DNA of 36,306 nt from Rhodothermaeota bacterium MED-G19 (lineage in GTDB: Bacteria > Bacteroidota > Bacteroidia > Cytophagales > MED-G16). The position numbers were made by a program, and so were the translations under genes. Positions 8,688-16,633 of this stretch are shown in pieces; the stretch's first letter is position 1; each line of letters opens with the position of its first letter. The notes below the pieces were generated by a model. It searched no databases, was not told where the DNA came from, and was given only the letters and a program-made list of their open reading frames with translations. The stretch covers positions 1 through 36,306 of the forward strand of contig NTKI01000014.1 in the NCBI GenBank assembly GCA_002457315.1, given 5' to 3'.

Positions 8688-9427
8688 CTTAAATTTTTCA
8701 TGTAGCTAGGCAGGAAGTACCTCTGGTTAATATCAATATCAAAATTCCATTTAAGTCTTTCAATTATAGTCTTATTCCCTTCTTTATCAAGCGGTACATA
8801 TTCTATAACCGCTGGTAATTTTTTATCACCAAAATCTTTTACTCTACTAGATGTCATCACACTAACTAAATCTTCATATTCATCAAAAAATTGAGTTTTT
8901 AATTGCATGTAATGCTCCTTATCAATCCACATAATAAGTTTACCCCAGACCACAGGTGCATCTTCATTAGGTATAAGTTGTATTATCCAACAATCATACC
9001 CCTCGATATTCTCTTCGCCAATAATAGTATTAGTGTAGTCATCAGAAATAGATGATCTTTGGACAAGGTCATCATTCGTAAAATCTGTGCCCATCCAATT
9101 TTGCATCATCATAGACGGTGGAAGTTTTATTGTCCTCTCTATTGAAGGGATATAATTCCAGACTTCATTTTCTCTTTTCAGAAAGACAGTACCCTTTTCT
9201 TTAACAGGAGTCATAACGACAGAAGAAAAGTAGTCCTCTCCTACAGACCACCCCTTCATCGTCATCTCTTTCTTCCATTTTGGCCTTTCAATAGTTATAG
9301 CCATCTCGACATAAGATGATTTTACTCCTCGAATTTTTTCTTCAGATTTTTCAAGAATACTTACCGCATCCTGAGAATAAGATGAAATATTAAAAAAAAT
9401 GAATAAAATGAATAAAAAGTTCCTCAT
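8684..9427 (-). CDS. Outer-membrane lipoprotein-sorting (LolA-like) periplasmic protein
   Basis: 247 aa with a signal peptide (MRNFLFILFIFFNISSYSQ) and a LolA/LolB-like half-barrel of the family I know as PF17131. Recognisable pieces are WKKEMTMKGWSVGEDY, VKEKGTVFLKRENEVWNYIPSIERTIKLPP, MQNWMGTDFTNDDLV and a C-terminal half ending in WNFDIDINQRYF. This family differs from housekeeping LolA and is usually encoded beside FtsX-type ABC permeases or RND pumps. It is first in the operon. Predicted role: shuttle a lipid or lipoprotein from the ABC complex across the periplasm, possibly to the barrel encoded last. The start is only 19 bp from the divergent DoxX-like gene. Confidence 0.9.
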   Translation of the reverse strand: MRNFLFILFIFFNISSYSQDAVSILEKSEEKIRGVKSSYVEMAITIERPKWKKEMTMKGWSVGEDYFSSVVMTPVKEKGTVFLKRENEVWNYIPSIERTIKLPPSMMMQNWMGTDFTNDDLVQRSSISDDYTNTIIGEENIEGYDCWIIQLIPNEDAPVVWGKLIMWIDKEHYMQLKTQFFDEYEDLVSVMTSSRVKDFGDKKLPAVIEYVPLDKEGNKTIIERLKWNFDIDINQRYFLPSYMKNLR

Positions 9428-9446
9428 AATACGTACATATATTAAT

Positions 9447-9821
9447 ATGAAAGTTATACTAGCAAAGTATATTTTAATAATAATATCTTCAGTTTTTTAT
9501 GTAATTGTTGGCATAAAGCATTTCATTGATCCTAATTACTTTTTGGCTATTGTTCCTCCTTATCTTCCCTATCATCTTGAATTAGTATATATAAGTGGTG
9601 TCTTTGAGATAGCATTTGGCCTGATGATTTTAATACCAAAGTATAGATACTGGGGATCTATTGGACTAATTTTTTTATTAGTAGCTGTTTTTCCTGCAAA
9701 TATATATTTAGCTCAAAGTACACAAGCACAAGAAGCTATAGGCGCTACTCAAGATATTGCAACGTGGAGACTACCGGTACAAGGAATATTTATTTGGATA
9801 GCTTATTGGATCAGAAAATAA
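9447..9821 (+). CDS. DoxX-like small integral membrane protein
   Basis: 124 aa with four predicted membrane helices. The core GIKHFIDPNYFLAIVPPYLPYHLELVYISGVFEIAFGLMILIP is characteristic of the DoxX/DoxD-like superfamily as found in Bacteroidota. I chose the ATG at 9447. The frame stays open 16 codons further upstream (9399), but that extension is polar, overlaps the divergent gene and precedes a hydrophobic start that already looks complete. Function is unknown; some DoxX relatives are quinone-linked oxidoreductase subunits. Its stop abuts the stop of the convergent DUF4249 gene with no intervening base. Confidence 0.8.
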   Translation: MKVILAKYILIIISSVFYVIVGIKHFIDPNYFLAIVPPYLPYHLELVYISGVFEIAFGLMILIPKYRYWGSIGLIFLLVAVFPANIYLAQSTQAQEAIGATQDIATWRLPVQGIFIWIAYWIRK

Positions 9822-10643
9822 TTATTCTCTGACTATCTCAAAACTTGTAGTATCACTAGCGAAGGCAGAGAACACTCCAAAAGCATTTATAATATTTGAA
9901 GGGGGATCATTCAATTCAGTGCCATCTTGGAGCTCACTGTCAAACAAACTGTAGTAGTCTTTATTTATTTTGTATAGAGTTACCTTATATTTTCCATAAT
10001 TTTTAAGGCTCATACAGATCACATTATATTTTTTCTCTTGTGTGGGTGCTGACTGTATAGAAAAGTTAGAGAAAAATTCTCCAACTTGACCTGGGAATTC
10101 TTCACTAAAAATTGGGTCTTCATCCTCGCCAGCATACTTAATTGTCAGGTAATGATATTCTTTATTTGAATTACCCCATGTGATATTAGTCCTAGCATTT
10201 TCAAATAATTCAGCTAATATATTTGGAAGAGCTGGCGAGAGTACCAGAGGTGGTATAACAATTTTGTAATCTGACATCTCTAGCCCAATAGGTTTAGTAG
10301 GTACAACTGTTTCTGCTGTTGCAGTTCTATCATCAACATTTACTTCAAGACCGTATGTATTTCCAGATATAATTTCCAAATCATCTTCAATAAAATAATT
10401 TCCTTCAGTGCTATTGTATTCTAAACTATATTCAGAACCATTTCCATATATCTTAATATTTGCATTCCCTATATATGTGTCTATGCTATCTTCTGAGTTC
10501 CATAACTTAGTTTCTTTAATTCTCACATCATCAACTTTCTCACCTTGAAAAAGAAAAGCCTCAACTACAAAATTATCCTCGATGGGTATTTCATTGTCAC
10601 ATGAGAATAAAATAATTATTAAAAGTCCAAATATTTTCTTCAT
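9822..10643 (-). CDS. DUF4249 family outer-membrane lipoprotein
   Basis: 273 aa lipoprotein: MKKIFGLLIIILFSC with the lipobox Cys at residue 15, then the DUF4249 pattern of an N-terminal beta domain (NFVVEAFLFQGEKVDDVRIKETK, IYGNGSEYSLEYN, GNTYGLEV, ATAETVVPTKP) and a C-terminal domain. The stretch VICMSLKNYGKYKVTLYKINKDYYSLFDS is typical. These lipoproteins are encoded directly after a TonB-dependent receptor, as here (1 bp gap). By analogy with SusD they may cap the receptor as surface lipoproteins, though they are not SusD homologues. The ligand is unknown. Confidence 0.88.
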   Translation of the reverse strand: MKKIFGLLIIILFSCDNEIPIEDNFVVEAFLFQGEKVDDVRIKETKLWNSEDSIDTYIGNANIKIYGNGSEYSLEYNSTEGNYFIEDDLEIISGNTYGLEVNVDDRTATAETVVPTKPIGLEMSDYKIVIPPLVLSPALPNILAELFENARTNITWGNSNKEYHYLTIKYAGEDEDPIFSEEFPGQVGEFFSNFSIQSAPTQEKKYNVICMSLKNYGKYKVTLYKINKDYYSLFDSELQDGTELNDPPSNIINAFGVFSAFASDTTSFEIVRE

Positions 10644-10644
10644 C

Positions 10645-13011
10645 CTAAAAAGTTAATTTAAATGAGATGTTAGGTACAATCCCTAAATAAGATTTTGTTT
10701 GTCTTACGTAAGGTCTTTGGTCAAAACTGTATTCATAATACCATACATTAAGATTATTATAAAGGTTAAAAACAGAAAGCCCGACATCGCCTTTAGTAGT
10801 ATTATTTATATTAAAAATATGATGGATTGATAAGTCGAGTCTATGATAATCAGGTAGTAAGGAACCGTTTTTAGGACCAACACCTATAAAATTAAGATTA
10901 GAATCATCTAATAGTGTAATATTATAATTATAGGATGGCTCTGTAAATGCTTTGCCTGAACCATAAATAAAATTCACAGAAAAATTCCATCCATTTAATT
11001 CATAATTATTAAATATTTTGAATTCATTTTTTTGAGTGTTAGGAGCTGAAAAAGGATTCCCATCATTTAGTAAAGGAAAAATATTTTCAGTATCTAAATA
11101 GGTATAAGAAACCCATCCTGTGTACTTATCTGCCTTTTTTTGTAATAGAGTCTCAAATCCTTTTACAGTTCCACTTCCATTAAAAAATAGAGAGTTAAGA
11201 TTTGTGTTTTGAAATCTCAAGGAGAACTCCGTTATATTTTTGATGTCTTTGTAGAAAAATTCAGTATCAAAAAGCCAAGAGTTATTTTCATAAGATAAAC
11301 CAGCGATATAATGAGTGGACTCTCCTACATTTATGTCATCATCATCTGAAAGTTGCCAGAAATCTCTAGACCTAGATGTCACATTTTCTCCAATAATTTG
11401 TTTTACAAATTGATTATGAATACCATATCCTAACTTTATCTTAATATTTTTAAAAATTTTATAGTCTAACTGAAACCTAGGAGAAAAATAATTCTTATTA
11501 GTCAATTCATAACGACTTGCTCTCAACCCAACTTTTAAATTTAAATTTTTAACTGATTTAAGATCATAAGAAATATAACTAGAGAAGAGATCAGATACCT
11601 GACGAGTATCAATAATAGTTGTTGTGTCATCTCTTAAAAACAAATAATCTACATTAGAATTAGTAAACTCTAATCCAAACTCAAATTTATTGTTTTTGCC
11701 AGATATTAACTCTCCATCATATCTAGCAGTAAAATCCTGCACAGTATTATCTTGGTCAAGTATTGTGCTAAAATCAAAAATCACAGAATCAATATCAGGT
11801 ATTATTGCTTGTACAAAGTAGGAATCATCCTGATAATTATAGAACTCAGAAAATGACACATTAAAACTATTATAAAACTTAGGGTTCCACTGTCTTGACC
11901 ACTTAAATGAGTAACCACTATTCCCCCATCTAGAAATCCTGTCTAGGTCACCATTAATTTCAATCTTATCAATATCTCCAAAATTAGGGAACTGATATCT
12001 TTTTGTGTCACTAGTCTCTTTTAGGTCATCTTGACCTCTATAAAAACTAAATGTTATGAGATCATCTTTTGTTGGTTTATAAGAGATCTTAGCATTAAAA
12101 TCATAAAAATTAAATTTAGGAACCCAGGGATCTAAATTTTCAATATCATCATTTGGATCAAACTGGTCAAAAATTTTATCAAAAAAAGATGTCTGCAAAA
12201 TATCAGTGAATGATCTTCTTCCAGCAGCAAAAAAACTAAACTTTTTAAGAAAGGGGACCTCTATAGATCCAGAGGCACTCAAAAGATTAATATTTGCAGT
12301 TCCCTTGATTTCATTAAAACTCCCAACCTTTCCAGCTAAATCAATAACACTAGATAAACGTCCACCATATTTTGAAGGGAAAGCTCCCTTATATAATTCA
12401 ACACTTTTAATTGCATTTGCATTAAACGCACTAAAAAATCCAAAAAAATGATCTACATTATATACTTTAATTCCATCTAGAAGTACAAGGTTCTCGTGTG
12501 GCTCACCACCTCTAATATATAACCCAGAACTATTTTCATTCGTGGCACTAACTCCTGGTAATAATTGAAGAGATCTAAAAATATCAACCTCTCCTATCGA
12601 GGGCATAAGACTAAGTTGCTGAACAGATAACTTGTGTTTACTTATTTCTGTACTAGCCTGAAGGAATTTACTAGATTCAGTTGAGACAACTACTTCATTT
12701 AATGTTGATGTTAAAGGTGTTAGACTTATTTCTAAATTATTGTCAATAATTTCATTTGTTAGAATGATAGAGATTGTTTTATATCCAACATAACTAGCTT
12801 TTAAAGTCATGCCAGATTTAATGTCACCAATTATAGTAAAGAACCCGTTCTCATTTGCACTCGACCCAACTTCTATATCTGATATATATACATTGGAATA
12901 AGGTAACCTTTCACCAGACCCTTCTTCTTCAATATATCCTGACAATGTAACTTGAGAATAAGAGAAAATTGTAACTAGATTAAATACAATTAGAAAAAAA
13001 TATTTTTTCAT
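10645..13011 (-). CDS. TonB-dependent outer-membrane receptor (DUF4249-associated)
   Basis: 788 aa. A signal peptide (MKKYFFLIVFNLVTIFSYSQ) precedes a CarboxypepD_reg beta-sandwich (about 21-105, GYIEEEGSGERLPYSNVYI), a plug domain (about 130-240, with LYIRGGEPHENLVLLDGIKV and YGGRLSSVIDLAG) and a 22-strand-type barrel ending in Phe (ISFKLTF). It imports an unknown substrate with energy from TonB-ExbBD. The DUF4249 lipoprotein follows after 1 bp. It starts 37 bp after the stop of another TonB receptor and could be cotranscribed with it; no terminator is visible between them. The plug keeps the usual family motifs, so it looks intact. Confidence 0.93.
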   Translation of the reverse strand: MKKYFFLIVFNLVTIFSYSQVTLSGYIEEEGSGERLPYSNVYISDIEVGSSANENGFFTIIGDIKSGMTLKASYVGYKTISIILTNEIIDNNLEISLTPLTSTLNEVVVSTESSKFLQASTEISKHKLSVQQLSLMPSIGEVDIFRSLQLLPGVSATNENSSGLYIRGGEPHENLVLLDGIKVYNVDHFFGFFSAFNANAIKSVELYKGAFPSKYGGRLSSVIDLAGKVGSFNEIKGTANINLLSASGSIEVPFLKKFSFFAAGRRSFTDILQTSFFDKIFDQFDPNDDIENLDPWVPKFNFYDFNAKISYKPTKDDLITFSFYRGQDDLKETSDTKRYQFPNFGDIDKIEINGDLDRISRWGNSGYSFKWSRQWNPKFYNSFNVSFSEFYNYQDDSYFVQAIIPDIDSVIFDFSTILDQDNTVQDFTARYDGELISGKNNKFEFGLEFTNSNVDYLFLRDDTTTIIDTRQVSDLFSSYISYDLKSVKNLNLKVGLRASRYELTNKNYFSPRFQLDYKIFKNIKIKLGYGIHNQFVKQIIGENVTSRSRDFWQLSDDDDINVGESTHYIAGLSYENNSWLFDTEFFYKDIKNITEFSLRFQNTNLNSLFFNGSGTVKGFETLLQKKADKYTGWVSYTYLDTENIFPLLNDGNPFSAPNTQKNEFKIFNNYELNGWNFSVNFIYGSGKAFTEPSYNYNITLLDDSNLNFIGVGPKNGSLLPDYHRLDLSIHHIFNINNTTKGDVGLSVFNLYNNLNVWYYEYSFDQRPYVRQTKSYLGIVPNISFKLTF

Positions 13012-13048
13012 ATAATAAATTTATAAGATATTCTTTAAGTAATCATTC

Positions 13049-15442
13049 TTATTTCTTATTAATTCTATATGAAATATTAAACAAAAAATTACGACCCATT
13101 TCATCTGCAAAATATCTCATTTCATTTAAATAATTCCTATACTTTTTATTGAGTAAATTTTTTACTTCAACAGAAGCTGAAAAATCAGCTATTTTAAATT
13201 TCCATGCAAAGTCTATTAGAAAATACCCATCAGGCGCATCCTTAAAATCAAAAATATCAGACTGTAGATTTACATCAATCAAACCACTAATGAGTTCATC
13301 TGGACTTATTATCATAGGAGACTGAAATTGACGAAAAGTATAACTTGGAGATATTGATATTTCAGAGTGATTTATTTTCCAAAAATCCTTAGTATTCCAC
13401 ATTAAGTTATTTGCAATTCTAATAGGCGGTTGATTTATCATCTTCCCATTTTTAATTAAATTTTGAGACCATAGATAATTTAATCTTAGAGAAGACTTGA
13501 ATTTTGTTGAAAATTTTCTTTGGAAATACAAATCAGAACCAACAAGAACTATGTCAGACTGATCAAAAACAAAATATGGCATTGGACCTCTTACCGTTCC
13601 ATATAAACCAATTGGCCTTTCAAAAACATAATTTAAAATATAGTTTGAAAATAAAGTTATTTTTAGATCATTCTTATCTCTACTAAAATCAACTTCATTT
13701 ATAAATTTTAATGATTTTTCTGGCGATGAACCATCATCCATTCCAAGAACCTTATCTGTTTTTATCTTATCATTATCGTCGTTATAATATCTCAATAGAC
13801 CAAATGTGGTTTTAAAACCATGAGATCCAAAGCTATATAATTCTGCCATGTTCGGAGTTCGCCATGCTGAACCTAAATTTGATCTAATTGATATATTTTC
13901 AGAGACTTCTCTTTCGTACCCTAATGAAAAAGTGACATTAGTAAAACTATTTTCATCTCTAAAAATATTTTGATTTGTTTCTCTCCCTCTGACATTATAA
14001 TTTTCAGTGTCAAATCTAACTCCAAACTCAAATAAACTATTATTAATTTTAATAGCTTCAATAAGATAAAAACTAAATCTATTGGTATTATAATTTGGAA
14101 TGAAAGGAGTAGTCCCTGTACCAGGATTATTATCATTATCTTGATTAAAATAATGCAATCCAATTAGACCATTAATATTCTCATAAAATGAATGATCCCA
14201 CTCAAGTAAATAATCATAAGTAAATAGATCCAAATTAATAATTGGCTTAAATGAATTTCGTCTTACATCAAACTCTTTTCTTTTATTAATCTGACTTCCA
14301 ACAGTCAATGATATCTTTTCATTTTCATTATACCACCAATTTATATTTGCTTTTGCAAAATGATGTTTTGCTAATTGATTCGGCTCATTTATTGAATAAG
14401 AAAATGGTCTAATAAAAAGAGGTGTATCAGAATTTAGTGCTTGAGATAATGCATTACCACTATGAAAAACTGAAGACCTAAGGAGGGCTAGATTTAAATC
14501 TACATAATTATAATATAATTTTATATCAAAATTTTTTAGATGATAGTGTAAACCAAAGTTTATAGATTTTTCGTTTTTCCCAGAGTTTGTTAGAGAGTAT
14601 GATGGTGTGTGTCTATCTCCAATCTTTATATAGTCAAAACCTAAAAAATATCCCCAATTTTTATAACCATTACCAGCTTTAAAATTAAAATTCTTACCTT
14701 TTCCATTTGTCTGATACCCTGAACTAATATTAATATAATATGGATTATTTAATTTCATAGGATCAGGTTCAACTATAATTACCCCACCAAGAGCCTCTGG
14801 TCCAAAACGAACTCCAGAAGCACCTTTTATCACAGAGATATTACTTATAGAAGATGTATTAATTTCTGGAGCATGTTGATTTCCCCAATTCTGAAAACCA
14901 TGTTTTAAATAATTATTAAGAATTAGCACTCTATTTCCATACAAACCATGGATAACAGGTAACTCAACATTTGACCCGGCCGAAGTAAATGTTACCCCAT
15001 CAATTTCACTAACAATACTAGCTAGAGTCATTGTAGGATCAATTTGTTTTTGATCTAAGTTTAAAGATTGCTGAGAAATAGTTTGTGTCCCTGAATTTTT
15101 TTCTTTCTTGTCCTGGATTAATACAGATCGAAGTTCAAATGTCTCTTGGGTTAAATATATAATTGAGTTTTCATTATTTATATCAAATATTGTATCATAG
15201 TATCCATACCTAGACACATTTACTTTAATTTGATCAGAACATAAGTCTTCTAAAAAGAAATTACCTTTATCATCAGAAATCGTAAAATTTTCAGAATCAA
15301 ATATTCTAATTAATACTCCTGATAAGGGCTCATTCTTTTCTATATCTAATACCTTACCTGAGATTACCTTTTCACAATTATCCTGAGACAATAAATTGTT
15401 GTTTACAAATAAAAATAAAAACGAAAGGCAAAATATTCTCAT
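13049..15442 (-). CDS. TonB-dependent receptor, ZnuD-like, probable metal uptake
   Basis: 797 aa: signal peptide, CarboxypepD_reg domain (about 25-105), plug (about 125-230) and barrel ending NISYRINKK. The plug has the motif set of metal-type receptors: VIHGLYGNRVLILNN, then WGNQHAPEI (186-194) and IKGASGVRFGPEALGGVIIVEP, which I associate with the ZnuD-type zinc receptor branch. Upstream are an acidic lipoprotein and a His/Cys-rich small protein, which supports metal (Zn or Cu) acquisition. The substrate is inference. An intrinsic terminator with its T-run only 20 bp before the ATG means expression depends on readthrough or antitermination, unless a promoter lies in the short leader. The ending lacks the usual terminal aromatic residue. 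Confidence 0.88.
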   Translation of the reverse strand: MRIFCLSFLFLFVNNNLLSQDNCEKVISGKVLDIEKNEPLSGVLIRIFDSENFTISDDKGNFFLEDLCSDQIKVNVSRYGYYDTIFDINNENSIIYLTQETFELRSVLIQDKKEKNSGTQTISQQSLNLDQKQIDPTMTLASIVSEIDGVTFTSAGSNVELPVIHGLYGNRVLILNNYLKHGFQNWGNQHAPEINTSSISNISVIKGASGVRFGPEALGGVIIVEPDPMKLNNPYYINISSGYQTNGKGKNFNFKAGNGYKNWGYFLGFDYIKIGDRHTPSYSLTNSGKNEKSINFGLHYHLKNFDIKLYYNYVDLNLALLRSSVFHSGNALSQALNSDTPLFIRPFSYSINEPNQLAKHHFAKANINWWYNENEKISLTVGSQINKRKEFDVRRNSFKPIINLDLFTYDYLLEWDHSFYENINGLIGLHYFNQDNDNNPGTGTTPFIPNYNTNRFSFYLIEAIKINNSLFEFGVRFDTENYNVRGRETNQNIFRDENSFTNVTFSLGYEREVSENISIRSNLGSAWRTPNMAELYSFGSHGFKTTFGLLRYYNDDNDKIKTDKVLGMDDGSSPEKSLKFINEVDFSRDKNDLKITLFSNYILNYVFERPIGLYGTVRGPMPYFVFDQSDIVLVGSDLYFQRKFSTKFKSSLRLNYLWSQNLIKNGKMINQPPIRIANNLMWNTKDFWKINHSEISISPSYTFRQFQSPMIISPDELISGLIDVNLQSDIFDFKDAPDGYFLIDFAWKFKIADFSASVEVKNLLNKKYRNYLNEMRYFADEMGRNFLFNISYRINKK

Positions 15443-15462
15443 AAACTTTTAAGGAATTTAAT

Positions 15463-15495
15463 AAAAAAACAATGCTCCCAGAAATTGGGAGCATT
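15463..15495 (-). terminator. Intrinsic terminator inside the metal-uptake operon
   Basis: A perfect 10-bp stem (AATGCTCCCA / TGGGAGCATT) with a 5-nt loop lies at 15471-15495. Read on the minus strand it is followed after one G by seven T residues (15463-15469), the classic Rho-independent layout. It lies 32 bp after the lipoprotein stop and its T-run ends 20 bp before the receptor ATG. In the plus direction there is no T-run, so it is directional. Confidence 0.88.
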
Positions 15496-15527
15496 GATAC
15501 AACTTTCAAATAATACAGTAATTAATA

Positions 15528-16145
15528 TTACTGAATATTTAATACAAAAGTTAATTCAAAATCTGTGTCACCTGTATTTGCTGTAGATGTACTTGTTTTT
15601 AAATCTGGCTGGTGTTGTAATCTTACAGTAAATGATCCTGAACTAAGCGCGCCTCCAGTTGTCCAAGCTGTTGAAAGTCCAATTGGATTTCCGTTAGAAT
15701 CTGAGTCATTATAGTTTACAGGATCTGAAGCATTATCAATATTTCCATTTCCAGTAGGGCTAGTAAATGCTCCATCTGTGAAACTATAAAAAATTTGATG
15801 TTCATCAGCCTCTTCTGATATCTCTTCTCCTATGTCTTCACCTGGAGATTCTTCGTTATTCATAATCTCATATGTTAGAGTATAAGATGCATTTACAGCA
15901 AGATCAATAGAACCTAATACTTGAAGTTCTTGAACGCCTTCACCATCAGGATCTTGAGCAGTAGCCTCAACTGAAGCGAGCCCACTCAATGTATTTGTTG
16001 GTGTGAAGACAAGTTTTATATCTGTGATGATTTCTTCCTCATGTTCTTCATCAGGCACAACATTATCTTCCTCACATGAAGTAAAAACCACAAGTGAAAG
16101 TAGAGATAATAGTAATAAATTGATTTTAAATATATTTTTATTCAT
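15528..16145 (-). CDS. Acidic outer-membrane lipoprotein of the metal-uptake operon
   Basis: 205 aa lipoprotein, lipobox FTSC with Cys24. The mature N-terminus is acidic and histidine-containing (PDEEHEEEII). It then shows a beta-sandwich pattern: VEATAQDPDGEGVQELQVLG, an acidic loop EDIGEEISEEADEHQIFYSF, SDSNGNPIGLSTAWTTG and VRLQHQPDLKTSTSTANTGDTDFELTF. I recognise this as a Flavobacteriia family often labelled 'type 1 periplasmic binding fold superfamily' in databases. That label is probably a misnomer, because the sequence looks all-beta. The family usually sits beside a TonB receptor, as here. His/Glu/Asp-rich loops would suit capture of a divalent metal (inference). The gene is followed by an intrinsic terminator and preceded by an inverted repeat. 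Confidence 0.8.
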   Translation of the reverse strand: MNKNIFKINLLLLSLLSLVVFTSCEEDNVVPDEEHEEEIITDIKLVFTPTNTLSGLASVEATAQDPDGEGVQELQVLGSIDLAVNASYTLTYEIMNNEESPGEDIGEEISEEADEHQIFYSFTDGAFTSPTGNGNIDNASDPVNYNDSDSNGNPIGLSTAWTTGGALSSGSFTVRLQHQPDLKTSTSTANTGDTDFELTFVLNIQ

Positions 16146-16180
16146 TGTTTTAATATTTTAATTGTTAAAAAAAGATTTGG

Positions 16181-16203
16181 TTTGACTTTAAATTGAAGTC
16201 AAA
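16181..16203. promoter_or_regulatory. 23-bp inverted repeat, possible operator of the metal operon
   Basis: TTTGACTT TAAATTG AAGTCAAA: perfect 8-bp arms around a 7-bp spacer, centred 47 bp upstream of the lipoprotein ATG and 43 bp after the stop of the His-rich gene. Size and symmetry resemble Fur/Zur-type or other dimeric repressor sites. On the minus strand seven T residues follow six bases later, so a weak terminator or attenuator is the alternative. Confidence 0.45.
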
Positions 16204-16245
16204 ATGAATTTGAGAAAACGATAAAATGTTTCCTCGAGAGAAATA

Positions 16246-16551
16246 TTAAATAAGTGTAGGTGGAGCCCTACCAAATAGATTTAAGCTTGAAAAAATATGA
16301 AAAACAACATCAACATAATTAATTAAACTTTCTTTATAAAATGTTATGTATTTTTTGTGTGAATATGAAACTATATCTGACTGATAATTTACAGAAATCA
16401 AACATACTTGACATTCCTGTTCGTGATCATGGTAATGGATCCCATCTTCTGTACATACTTCATGAACATGACCAAATAATACAACTGATGAGTTTACAAT
16501 TGTAGGTATTAGAAATAAAATTAAAAGAAAAGATGATATTAATTTTCTCAT
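16246..16551 (-). CDS. Histidine/cysteine-rich small secreted protein, probable metal binding
   Basis: 101 aa with an N-terminal signal or anchor (residues 1-21). A compact metal-ligand patch follows: His28, His30, Cys33, His39, His41, His43, Cys47 and Cys50, reading GHVHEVCTEDGIHYHDHEQE then CQVC. It ends FGRAPPTLI; the terminal RAPP resembles the short DUF2946-like proteins found beside metal-responsive TonB receptors. It heads the operon containing the acidic lipoprotein and ZnuD-like receptor. Role: probably a periplasmic or membrane-anchored zinc or copper binder (inference). There is an 82-bp intergenic region to the divergent sugar-isomerase gene, which should hold both promoters. Confidence 0.72.
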   Translation of the reverse strand: MRKLISSFLLILFLIPTIVNSSVVLFGHVHEVCTEDGIHYHDHEQECQVCLISVNYQSDIVSYSHKKYITFYKESLINYVDVVFHIFSSLNLFGRAPPTLI

Positions 16552-16633
16552 TTTTCCAAAGATAAATATTTTACAAATAGTATTTTGAAAAATTTAATGA
16601 TTTAAATTAGTATTTGTTGATTTAAAATCATTT

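Noticed and set aside
12206-12451. Antisense open frame of about 80 codons opposite the TonB receptor, with similar ones elsewhere
   Set aside because: These mirror the codon pattern of the real gene on the other strand and have no signal, motif or plausible start context.
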